Below are positions 7,826 through 14,816 of a stretch of DNA of 30,666 nt, in pieces. The position numbers and the translations under genes were made by a program. The notes below the pieces were generated by a model. It worked only from the letters and a program-made list of their open reading frames with translations. It did not search any database and was not told where the DNA came from. This DNA comes from Treponema sp. (lineage in GTDB: Bacteria > Spirochaetota > Spirochaetia > Treponematales > Treponemataceae): the NCBI GenBank assembly GCA_016297805.1, contig JAEDFX010000017.1, forward strand, positions 1-30,666, in the 5' to 3' direction. The first letter of the stretch is position 1, and each line of letters starts with the position of its first letter.

Positions 7826-8301
7826 TTCTCATAAGTCACATAGTTATATCTAATACCACACTCAGTGTGTTCAGCCTGAACAGTCTTTGTCCAGGCTTTT
7901 TTATTTAATTCAGGAAAAAATCTGTCTCCCTCAAAATTATGCAAAATCTCTGTGGCATAGATTTTATTGCAGTAAGGCATAGCTTGTTCGTAAATTTCCT
8001 GGCCACCAGCAATCAGCACCTCGTCATTACTGCACATTTCTACCGCCTCTTTCAGAGAGTTAGCAAGCAGACAGCCCTCAGGTACAGTTTTCAGACTTTT
8101 AGAAACAACTACAATTGTGCAGTAGGGCAGTGCCTTCCCGATTTCTTCGAAAGTTCTGCGTCCCATGATTACTTTTTTACCCTTGCAAATCTCTTTAAAA
8201 CGATTGCGCTCAGAAGGCAGTTTCCACGGAATTACCCCCTGAGCACCAATCACTCTATTTAAAGAATAAGCAACTAAAATTGACAGATTCTTATTTATCA
8301 T
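7807..8301 (-). CDS. folA: Dihydrofolate reductase
   Basis: 164 aa, the usual length for bacterial DHFR; it reduces dihydrofolate to tetrahydrofolate with NADPH. Recognisable segments are SILVAYSLNRVIGAQGVIPW at the N-terminus, LPSERNRFK, KKVIMGRRTFEEIG, TIVVVSKS, and the nucleotide-binding VLIAGGQEIYEQAMPYCNKIYATE. The catalytic acid position after IPWKLPS is Glu31 rather than the Asp usual in bacteria. The start ATG at 8301 lies 9 bases after flgN, with a weak purine-rich site (AGAAAG). The last five codons (KKVVH) and the stop fall in unit 6 of the 39-bp array, so the tail is repeat-derived. It is third in a leftward operon with fliS and flgN, an unusual place for a folate gene. Confidence 0.93.
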   Translation of the reverse strand: MINKNLSILVAYSLNRVIGAQGVIPWKLPSERNRFKEICKGKKVIMGRRTFEEIGKALPYCTIVVVSKSLKTVPEGCLLANSLKEAVEMCSNDEVLIAGGQEIYEQAMPYCNKIYATEILHNFEGDRFFPELNKKAWTKTVQAEHTECGIRYNYVTYENKKVVH

Positions 8302-8310
8302 TTCTTTCTA

Positions 8311-8796
8311 TTAAACTTCTACATGTACCATAGTAGCAATTTTCTGTGGCTGTGCATTTGCATAAACACTTCTATTGTTTTTATATGGATTTTTAAAGTT
8401 ATTAAGGTGAGATTTAATCTGCTCAATATGAACACGAAGTAAATCCCTATTGATTTCATTCTGTTTAAGAACTTTGTTCTGGAGATCAGAAAGTTCACCC
8501 TGTATTCTTTGAATTTCAGCATCATCTGTTGCAGACTGCATTTTAGAAGAATTACGGTACATTTTTGACATAGGAACAATGACTTTTTGAAGGTTTGCAA
8601 GATTTTTTACAACCTGCTGTTCCAGTTCTGTGTGTGCCAATAATTTTTCAGGATCTTCTTCTGTAATAGAATCCTGTTGTTTTTCAAGAACATTAAGATA
8701 TTCCTGAAATTTACTGCGCTGCTGTTCCAAAAGTTTCTTAAAGTTCTTTAATAAAGCAACTCTTTCGTTTAATTCTTCCTGTGAAATTTCTGCCAT
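8311..8796 (-). CDS. flgN: FlgN-like flagellar export chaperone
   Basis: 161 aa, almost wholly helical and polar, with long heptad-like stretches (about residues 8-60 and 85-135), as in FlgN-type chaperones that hold the hook-associated proteins FlgK and FlgL before export. Sequence conservation in this family is weak, so the call depends on size, coiled-coil character and the position 25 bases downstream of fliS. The start at 8796 is supported by GGGAGG on the minus strand, about 8 bases upstream. The C-terminal 25 residues (after NPYKNNRS) look disordered. An alternative is an uncharacterised flagellar coiled-coil protein. Confidence 0.7.
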   Translation of the reverse strand: MAEISQEELNERVALLKNFKKLLEQQRSKFQEYLNVLEKQQDSITEEDPEKLLAHTELEQQVVKNLANLQKVIVPMSKMYRNSSKMQSATDDAEIQRIQGELSDLQNKVLKQNEINRDLLRVHIEQIKSHLNNFKNPYKNNRSVYANAQPQKIATMVHVEV

Positions 8797-8821
8797 TTGT
8801 ATCTCCTCCCAAAAAAATTGC

Positions 8822-9262
8822 TTACCCTACGATGTTCAATGCGTTTGCAACTTTTGCTGCCGGCGCATTTGCAGTGCTGTTTGCAATTACTCTCCAGGAT
8901 TCTGCAAGTTCATTAAGCATTTTAAGTACAAACTGGAGTTTTGTTTTATTATGATTAATAGAAACGTCCATTAATTCTTCATTAAAATAAACATATAAAG
9001 ACATAAGGTTTCGAGCTATGTCGCCGCCTTTTTCCATATCAAGTGATACCTGAAGCTCAGTTACAATAGACTGTGCCTTCTGAATAAAAATTCCGAACTG
9101 TTCAATATTTGCAGTTTTGATTTTATCTTCTGCATCAAAAAGATTCATAGCAGAATTAAGATTTTTAATTGCTCCTTCGTACAATAATACAACTAATCTA
9201 CCCTGACTTGCAGTATTTACATTATTTCTCTGATAAGCGGTATAAGCGTTTGGATATCCCAT
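8822..9262 (-). CDS. fliS: Flagellin export chaperone FliS
   Basis: 146 aa four-helix-bundle protein. The N-terminal signature AYTAYQRNNVNTASQGRLVV, followed by LLYEGAIKNLNSA, is characteristic of FliS, which binds the C-terminus of flagellin in the cytoplasm and prevents early polymerisation. The end of the bundle (NKTKLQFVLKMLNELAESWR) is also typical. The start is set by an excellent Shine-Dalgarno, AAGGAGG (9269-9275 on the plus strand), 6 bases before the ATG at 9262. It is first in the fliS-flgN-folA operon. A REP-like palindrome lies in its leader and a sigma28-type promoter further upstream. Confidence 0.93.
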   Translation of the reverse strand: MGYPNAYTAYQRNNVNTASQGRLVVLLYEGAIKNLNSAMNLFDAEDKIKTANIEQFGIFIQKAQSIVTELQVSLDMEKGGDIARNLMSLYVYFNEELMDVSINHNKTKLQFVLKMLNELAESWRVIANSTANAPAAKVANALNIVG

Positions 9263-9282
9263 ATCCTGCCTCCTTTTATTTT

Positions 9283-9309
9283 GTGATCCCTGAACTTGTG
9301 GAAGGGTCC
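9283..9309. repeat. Solitary REP-like palindrome in the fliS-ftsH intergenic region
   Basis: GATCCCTGAACTTGTGGAAG with flanking GTC forms a short imperfect palindrome (CCCT...AGGG). Its core CTGAACTTGTGGAA resembles a degraded form of the GAGC(C/T)TGTCGAA arms at 4725-4778. It lies between the fliS promoter and start codon, so it would be transcribed in the leader. Confidence 0.5.
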
Positions 9310-9319
9310 TCTTCTCTGA

Positions 9320-9346
9320 TTTTCGGATATAAAAAAAATTACTTTA
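9320..9346 (-). promoter_or_regulatory. Sigma28 (FliA)-type promoter for fliS-flgN-folA
   Basis: On the minus strand TAAAGTAA (9346-9339), an 11-base spacer, then TCCGAAAA (9327-9320). The flagellar sigma28 consensus is TAAAGTTT-N11-GCCGATAA; six of eight positions match in each box and the spacing is exact. The expected start would leave a leader of roughly 45-50 bases. Confidence 0.6.
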
Positions 9347-9386
9347 GAGAAAATTACAATAATTTAATTTTTTTTGTGTGGAATTC

Positions 9387-9415
9387 TTCAGTCTTTTTTT
9401 ATATATTTATATAGT
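9387..9415 (+). promoter_or_regulatory. Candidate sigma70 promoter for ftsH
   Basis: TTCAGT at 9387-9392, a 17-base spacer, TATAGT at 9410-9415. The -10 box is one base from consensus, the -35 is weak, and a T-rich tract surrounds them. The start would be near 9422, almost on the Shine-Dalgarno GAGGAA (9425-9430), so the leader is short. Confidence 0.35.
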
Positions 9416-9436
9416 AGTAACTTTGAGGAAAATATA

Positions 9437-11518
9437 ATGGCTGAAAATCAGAACGAAGAACCTAAAAAAAATGAAGATGAAAATGATCCATATAAATTTT
9501 TTAAATTTGCAGGACCAGAAGATAATAAAGACGATAAAGATAGAAAGAAGAAAAAAGGCAAGATGCCATTCTGGCCAATTCTTCTCATAACTTTACTTGC
9601 AATAGCTCTTGTTGATGTATTTGTTTTTTCTAAATCAGATAATCTTATTGATTTCTCTGAGTTTCGGGAAAAAGTAATAAGCGGCGAAATTGTTTATGTG
9701 GAACTTGGGGAAAGCTATATTGTAGGTTATTCTCAGGCTGTTGAAAAAACTGAATCAGGAGGAAAAGGTTTACAGCTTTATCCTGTTCAGTCTCAAACAA
9801 ATCGTCGTCAATACAAAACTGCTGCTGTTTTAATGCAGAGCTTTATTTCTCTTCTTGATGAGCAGCATGTTTCTTATAAATTCGTAGCTAAACAGAATAA
9901 TTATATAGTACAGCTTCTTATCAATCTTATTATTCCATTTGGAATTATTTTTATTATGTACTTCTTCTTGTTCCGTAAAATGGGCGGAGGCGGAGGCGGT
10001 GGAATGGGCAGCATTTTCAATGTTGGCTCAAGCCGTGCTAAAGTTGTTGAAGAAGGAAAAATTAAGACTCGTTTTACAGATGTTGCTGGTGTAGATGAAG
10101 CAAAAGAAGAACTTGTGGAAGTTGTTGATTTCTTAAAGTCTCCTAAAAAATATACAGACATTGGTGGTAAGATTCCTAAGGGGGTTCTTCTTGTAGGTGA
10201 CCCAGGAACTGGTAAGACTCTGCTTGCCCGTGCAGTTGCAGGAGAGGCTGGCGTTCCATTCTTCAGTATTTCTGGTTCAGACTTTGTTGAAATGTTTGTT
10301 GGTGTTGGTGCCAGCCGTGTTCGTGATTTGTTCAAGCAGGCTCGTGAAAAGGCTCCATGTATTGTATTTATTGATGAAATTGATGCTTTGGCAAAATCTC
10401 GTGCCAATGGCTTTAGTTCAAATGATGAACGTGAACAGACATTGAACCAGCTTCTTGTAGAAATGGACGGTTTTGACAATGAAAAAGGTCTTATCATCCT
10501 TGCAGCTACAAACCGTGTTGATGTCCTTGATCCAGCTATTCTCCGTCCTGGCCGTTTTGACCGTCAGGTTCCTGTTGAAAAGCCTGATGTAAAAGGTCGT
10601 GAAGATATTCTCCGTATCCACGCTAAGAATGTTAAGCTTGATAAAGATGTTGATTTTGAATCTGTAGCACATGGAACAACTGGTTTTGCCGGTGCTGATT
10701 TGGCAAATGTTGTAAACGAAGCCGCTTTGCTTGCAGTTCGTAATGGCCGCAAGAAAGTTATAATGGAAGATTTCAACGAGGCTATTGATAAGGTAAGCAT
10801 CGGACTTAAGAAAAAATCTCGCAAAGATAATAAAAAGGAAATGCGCCTTGTTTCAGTTCACGAAACAGGTCATGCCTTGATTGGTGCATTTACCCCTGAT
10901 CATGAGCCTGTAAATAAGATTACAGTTGTTCCTCGTTCTCACGGAGTTGGCGGATTTACACAGTACCGCGAGGAAGAGGAAAAGAACTTCATGACTCGCA
11001 AAGATATTATCAATGAAGTAGATGTAATGCTTGGCGGTCGTGCTGCAGAACAGATTATTCTTGAAGATATTTCTACGGGCGCTTCCAATGATATTGCTCG
11101 TGCTACTGAACTTGTAAAACGTATGATTACTGATTTTGGTATGTCTGATAAATTTAAGAATATGACACTTGGTAAAGGTGTACTTGGTAGTCGTGGTGGT
11201 GAACCAACTTTAGTTCGCGAATTTTCAGAATCTACTCAGAATTATATTGATGAAGAAATTGCCCGTATTATGAATGAACGTTATGAACATGTTCTTCAGG
11301 TTCTTACTGAACATAAAGATTTAATAGAATATATTTCTACACGTCTGCAGGAAATTGAAACAATGGACGGAAAGGAATTCTATGACATCGTAAAGGGTGA
11401 ACAGCACTGTAAGGAATTGCAGTCTCCAGCTGACTCTTCGGTAAGCTCAGAGACCGCAGCAACTGATGAGCAGCAAACTGTGGTTGGTGAATCTGTCGAA
11501 CCTCCTGAGGGTGAATAA
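9437..11518 (+). CDS. ftsH: ATP-dependent zinc metalloprotease FtsH
   Basis: 693 aa membrane AAA protease that degrades misassembled membrane proteins and some regulators. The start at 9437 follows GAGGAA and is preferred to an in-frame ATG at 9374 that lacks a ribosome site. The layout is a charged N-terminus, TM1 at about 45-64, a periplasmic domain, TM2 at about 160-179, a Gly-rich linker, then the AAA domain: Walker A GDPGTGKT (254-261), Walker B IVFIDEID (309-316), and the second region of homology ATNRVDVLDPAILRPGRFDR. The zinc site is HETGH (475-479), with the later D-I-S-T-G-A-S-N-D stretch supplying the third ligand. The C-terminal tail is acidic. It is divergent from fliS and followed by a small hairpin and a separate promoter, so it is probably monocistronic. 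Confidence 0.97.
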   Translation: MAENQNEEPKKNEDENDPYKFFKFAGPEDNKDDKDRKKKKGKMPFWPILLITLLAIALVDVFVFSKSDNLIDFSEFREKVISGEIVYVELGESYIVGYSQAVEKTESGGKGLQLYPVQSQTNRRQYKTAAVLMQSFISLLDEQHVSYKFVAKQNNYIVQLLINLIIPFGIIFIMYFFLFRKMGGGGGGGMGSIFNVGSSRAKVVEEGKIKTRFTDVAGVDEAKEELVEVVDFLKSPKKYTDIGGKIPKGVLLVGDPGTGKTLLARAVAGEAGVPFFSISGSDFVEMFVGVGASRVRDLFKQAREKAPCIVFIDEIDALAKSRANGFSSNDEREQTLNQLLVEMDGFDNEKGLIILAATNRVDVLDPAILRPGRFDRQVPVEKPDVKGREDILRIHAKNVKLDKDVDFESVAHGTTGFAGADLANVVNEAALLAVRNGRKKVIMEDFNEAIDKVSIGLKKKSRKDNKKEMRLVSVHETGHALIGAFTPDHEPVNKITVVPRSHGVGGFTQYREEEEKNFMTRKDIINEVDVMLGGRAAEQIILEDISTGASNDIARATELVKRMITDFGMSDKFKNMTLGKGVLGSRGGEPTLVREFSESTQNYIDEEIARIMNERYEHVLQVLTEHKDLIEYISTRLQEIETMDGKEFYDIVKGEQHCKELQSPADSSVSSETAATDEQQTVVGESVEPPEGE

Positions 11519-11530
11519 CAGTACCAGGTA

Positions 11531-11553
11531 ATTGTCGGACTTGACCCGACAAT
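11531..11553. repeat. Short perfect hairpin after ftsH
   Basis: ATTGTCGG (11531-11538) and CCGACAAT (11546-11553) pair perfectly over 8 bases around a 7-base loop. No T-tract follows in either direction, so it is not a classical terminator; it may be a REP-like palindrome or a 3' stabilising stem for the ftsH mRNA. Confidence 0.5.
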
Positions 11554-11559
11554 CTATAC

Positions 11560-11588
11560 TTCACTTTTATATAAATTCACGATATAAT
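11560..11588 (+). promoter_or_regulatory. Sigma70 promoter of the lolA-like operon, placed for a leaderless start
   Basis: TTCACT at 11560-11565, a 17-base spacer and a perfect TATAAT at 11583-11588. Only 8 bases separate the -10 box from the ATG at 11597, so transcription would begin at or within a base or two of the start codon. No Shine-Dalgarno is present in that gap. Confidence 0.6.
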
Positions 11589-11596
11589 GCACAGAT

Positions 11597-12265
11597 ATGA
11601 AAAAATTAATTTTATCTATCTGTGCATTGTTTTTTGTATCTATTTTATCTGCACAGTCCATTACAACTGCAAGTGCATACTTTAAAACTATATCTGAATA
11701 TTACGCAACAATTAAGGATTATGAAGTTGATTTCGAAATAACTGTTGAAAAGACTGAATCTGCAGGAAAACTTTCTTTTAAGGCACCAGATTTACTTCGT
11801 ATGGATTATACAAATCCAGAAGAACAGGTTATTTGTTTTAATGGAGATATGCTTACTATATACCTTCCAGAATCATCTGCTGTTCTTCAGCAGCAGGTTT
11901 CAACAGAAAATTCCGGAGCTGCCAGTCTTTCAACTCCACAAGGACTTTCAATGATGTCCCGCTATTATACTGTAGCCTATGAAACTGGACAGACTGCAGA
12001 ACCTCTTGATGAAGGTTCTGATGAAATGGTAGTAAAATTTATTCTTTCAAGAAAAAGTGCCGCAGAAGCATTCCGCTATATTAAAGTTGCTGTGAATGAA
12101 CAGACTAAACTTATCCGTCGTATTGAAGCAGTAACTCCAAAAGGCGAAGAATTTATTTTCAATTTTTATGATTACAAGCTTAATCAGGATTTGACAGATC
12201 AGCGTTTTATTTATGATGCGCCATCTTCTGCAAATAACTATAATAACTTCTTGTATTCGGAGTAG
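11597..12265 (+). CDS. lolA: LolA-like periplasmic lipoprotein carrier
   Basis: 222 aa. The signal peptide MKKLILSICALFFVSILSA is followed by a half-barrel LolA-type fold: ITTASAYFKTISEYYATIKD (opening helix), G-K-L-S-F-K-A-P-D-L-L-R-M-D-Y, a Q-V-I-C-F-N-G-D strand-turn, and late strands LIRRIEAVTPKGEEFIFNF. In diderms LolA shuttles lipoproteins from the inner to the outer membrane; spirochete members are divergent, so exact cargo and partners are uncertain. The start codon is firm because the signal peptide begins there, yet no ribosome site precedes it. It heads a run of closely packed genes (6 bases to the RodZ-like gene). Confidence 0.75.
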   Translation: MKKLILSICALFFVSILSAQSITTASAYFKTISEYYATIKDYEVDFEITVEKTESAGKLSFKAPDLLRMDYTNPEEQVICFNGDMLTIYLPESSAVLQQQVSTENSGAASLSTPQGLSMMSRYYTVAYETGQTAEPLDEGSDEMVVKFILSRKSAAEAFRYIKVAVNEQTKLIRRIEAVTPKGEEFIFNFYDYKLNQDLTDQRFIYDAPSSANNYNNFLYSE

Positions 12266-12271
12266 GATCGT

Positions 12272-13360
12272 ATGGAAAGTTATGGAGAACTCCTGAAGAA
12301 GGCTCGTGAAGAAAAAAATCTTGATTTAGACAGAATCAGCCGTGAAGTTTCAATAGAAAAACGTTTTCTTGAAGGTCTTGAAAATGAAGACAGCGGTGTT
12401 TTTCCTGGAGAAGCATATCTTGCAGGTTTTTTAAGGAATTATTCAAATTATCTTGAGCTGGACACAGAATATGTCCTTAAGCTTTATAAAAATAAGCAGA
12501 TTCAGGAATCTTCGGTTCCAGAAGGACTTTATGTAAATCATTCTAAGAAGAGTTTCCCATTCTTTATAATTCCAGTTGCACTGGTTGTGATTGTTATTGC
12601 AGTTGTAGGAATTCTTCTTTTTACACGCAATAAAAAAGAAGTGGAATCTAATGTTGTCGTTTCCAGTGGAATGCAGAAACGTCAGTATGAGCTTGATGAT
12701 ACAAAATTTATTCAGCGAGTATATAAAGGCGATCAGCTTATGATTCCTACAGAAAATAATGGGAAAATAATTCTTACTGTTCGCGATACTCTTTCATCTT
12801 TTGGTATTGATACTCCATCTGGAGTTTATTATGTAGAACTTTCAGAAGAATCAGAAATCGACATTAATGGTGATAATGTTTCGGATATGATAGTTTATGT
12901 TTCTGATATTTCTTCTACAGATGAAACACGTGGTGCCGAGATTAATGTTCTTTTGCGTCATGGTCTTTCTCGTGAAGTTACAGCTGTTGTTGATGATGAA
13001 ATTCCATTTGCATCAGAAATCAAGTCTAAGCATCCTCAGAAGGTAATTCTTGAAGATAATCGTGCTTATCCATTTACAATTAATGCTAGTTTCCGAGGAC
13101 CTTGTTTGTTCCGTGATAAAGTAGATAATGCAGACTCTGTTGAAGGTTACTTCAATCGTGGTGATGTATTTACGGCTACACCACATAATGGAATTCGCCT
13201 ATGGATTTCTAATAATAATACTGTAAAATTTACAATTATTGCTGATTCTAAATCATTTGATCTTGATATCGGTGTGGCCGGCCAGGTTTTCGTTGAAGAT
13301 ATTAAGTGGATAAAAGATACAGACGGAAAATACAAACTGGTGGTAATTGAACTTGACTAA
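12272..13360 (+). CDS. RodZ-like membrane protein with N-terminal helix-turn-helix
   Basis: 362 aa. Residues 1-75 form a Cro/RodZ-type helix-turn-helix (GELLKKAREEKNLDLDRISR; then FLEGLENED, PGEAYLAGFLRNY), followed by a single helix at about 95-118 and a large extracytoplasmic beta-rich domain. In rod-shaped bacteria RodZ links MreB to the cell-wall machinery. Here the C-terminal domain is longer than in E. coli RodZ and does not obviously match it, so the role in cell shape is inferred from architecture only. The ribosome site (TAGGAT) overlaps the lolA stop, and the 3' end overlaps the rimO start, indicating one transcript. Confidence 0.7.
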   Translation: MESYGELLKKAREEKNLDLDRISREVSIEKRFLEGLENEDSGVFPGEAYLAGFLRNYSNYLELDTEYVLKLYKNKQIQESSVPEGLYVNHSKKSFPFFIIPVALVVIVIAVVGILLFTRNKKEVESNVVVSSGMQKRQYELDDTKFIQRVYKGDQLMIPTENNGKIILTVRDTLSSFGIDTPSGVYYVELSEESEIDINGDNVSDMIVYVSDISSTDETRGAEINVLLRHGLSREVTAVVDDEIPFASEIKSKHPQKVILEDNRAYPFTINASFRGPCLFRDKVDNADSVEGYFNRGDVFTATPHNGIRLWISNNNTVKFTIIADSKSFDLDIGVAGQVFVEDIKWIKDTDGKYKLVVIELD

Positions 13361-14798
13361 GTTTTTTATAGATCAGCACGGATGTGCTAAAAATCAAACT
13401 GACGGTGAACTCCTTGTCGGATATCTTGAAAAAAATGGTTTTGAATATACACATAATCCAGAAGAAGCTGCATTTATCATTGTAAATAGTTGTGGCTTTA
13501 TTGAATCTGCAAAAAAAGAGTCTATTGATGCCATTTATGCAATAAAATCTTCATATCCTGCTTCAAAAATAATCCTTACTGGTTGTCTTGCCGAACGTTA
13601 TTCTCAGATGTTATATGATTCTATGCCAGAGCTTGATGGAGTTTTTGGAAATGGAGATCTTTCTAAGATTGGTGATTTTATGAAATCGGTTCAATCTGAA
13701 GGAAGAAGTTTAAAAACTTATGAACAGTCTGGAGTATGCGGTGGTGAACGACCTCTTCTTTTCAATTTTCCTGCTTCTGCTTATGTAAAAATTACAGAAG
13801 GCTGTTCTAATCATTGTTCTTTCTGTGCAATTCCATTAATCCGTGGTGAACTTAGGAGCCGTCCTGTTGCAGAAATCCTTGAAGAAATTAAAAAACTTAT
13901 TTCAGACGGCGTATACGAAATCAACCTTATTGGTCAGGATTTAGCTGCTTACGGAACAGAAGAATGTTTTTCATCAGATATTCCGGGCAGCGAAAAAGGA
14001 TTTGCAATTTCTCCTTTGGCCCAGCTTTTTGAAAAAATATCAGAAATCCCCGGTGATTTTATAGTACGACCATTATATATTCATCCAGATCATTTTAAGC
14101 TTGATATTCTGGAAGTGATGAAAAAAGATAGTCGTTTCCTTCCATATTTTGATATTCCATTCCAGAGTGGTGATGATGAAATTATTCTTGCAATGAACCG
14201 TACTGGAAGTGCAAAAAAATATATTGAACTTGTAGATTCTATTCGAAGAGTTTTCCCAGAAACAGTTCTTCGTACGACTTTTCTTACAGGTTTTCCTGGG
14301 GAAAAAAACAAGTCTGCAGAAAACACTCTGAATTTTTTGAATGCTATTCAACCTGACTGGTCTGGATGTTTTCCTTATAGCCGTGAAGAAGATACTCCAG
14401 CTTACAGTATGAAGGGTAAAGTTTCTGAAAAAACTGCACAGAAACGGGCAGAAAAACTGGAAGAGCTTCAGACCCAGATTACAACCTCAAAACTGGAAAA
14501 ATATATTGGAAAAGAATATAAAGTGCTGGTGGAGGAAATAATCCATCTGGATACAGAAACTGCAGAAGATGCCTCTGAGGGGCTGGCAATTGGTCGAGCA
14601 TGGTTCCAGGCCCCGGATGTTGATGGTACAGTTGTTATTCGCTATGACCTTGATATGCCAGAAGAAGTGGCTGCTGTAAAACCGGGAAATGTGATTTCTG
14701 TAAAGATTATTGCAAGTACAGGTGTAGATCTTGATGGTCGCTATACAAAACTTATAAAAGAATTCAAAGGAAACGAGGGGAGAAAATACATCTTGTAA
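13353..14798 (+). CDS. rimO: Ribosomal protein S12 methylthiotransferase RimO
   Basis: 481 aa from TTG at 13353, which lies 9 bases after TGGTGG; the in-frame TTG at 13347 is too close to that site. It is a radical-SAM enzyme that adds a methylthio group to an Asp of ribosomal protein S12. The N-terminal cluster-binding domain has C11 (DQHGCAKNQ), C47 and C78. The radical SAM motif is C151-x3-C155-x2-C158 (GCSNHCSFC). A C-terminal TRAM-type domain covers about 370-475. The IDQHGCAKNQ opening and EGCSNHCSFCAIPLIRGELR favour RimO over MiaB. It overlaps the RodZ-like gene by 8 bases, which implies translational coupling. The stop is in the same frame as the next gene, 18 bases on. Confidence 0.92.
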   Translation: MTKFFIDQHGCAKNQTDGELLVGYLEKNGFEYTHNPEEAAFIIVNSCGFIESAKKESIDAIYAIKSSYPASKIILTGCLAERYSQMLYDSMPELDGVFGNGDLSKIGDFMKSVQSEGRSLKTYEQSGVCGGERPLLFNFPASAYVKITEGCSNHCSFCAIPLIRGELRSRPVAEILEEIKKLISDGVYEINLIGQDLAAYGTEECFSSDIPGSEKGFAISPLAQLFEKISEIPGDFIVRPLYIHPDHFKLDILEVMKKDSRFLPYFDIPFQSGDDEIILAMNRTGSAKKYIELVDSIRRVFPETVLRTTFLTGFPGEKNKSAENTLNFLNAIQPDWSGCFPYSREEDTPAYSMKGKVSEKTAQKRAEKLEELQTQITTSKLEKYIGKEYKVLVEEIIHLDTETAEDASEGLAIGRAWFQAPDVDGTVVIRYDLDMPEEVAAVKPGNVISVKIIASTGVDLDGRYTKLIKEFKGNEGRKYIL

Positions 14799-14816
14799 TG
14801 TATTTTATTCGGGGAA

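Noticed and set aside
7554..7853. Plus-strand 99-codon frame through the 39-bp array
   Set aside because: It overlaps the end of the cyclase gene, lacks a ribosome site, and is open only because the period is divisible by three.
9283..9309. Terminator between fliS and ftsH
   Set aside because: The palindrome is short and lacks a T-tract in either direction; it lies upstream of both genes, where a terminator is not expected.
9374..9436. N-terminal extension of FtsH from ATG 9374
   Set aside because: The extension has no Shine-Dalgarno and crosses the predicted promoter; GAGGAA clearly serves the ATG at 9437.
9901..10497. Long minus-strand frame inside ftsH
   Set aside because: It is antisense to conserved ftsH motifs (Walker A and B), has no ribosome site and shows Ser/Arg/Pro composition typical of a shadow frame.
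10859..10873. HETGH as a defective FtsH zinc site
   Set aside because: The HExxH pattern only needs the two His and the Glu; Thr at a variable position is compatible with activity.
13347..13352. Upstream TTG start of rimO
   Set aside because: It lies only 3 bases after TGGTGG; the TTG at 13353 has normal spacing and begins directly before the conserved domain.
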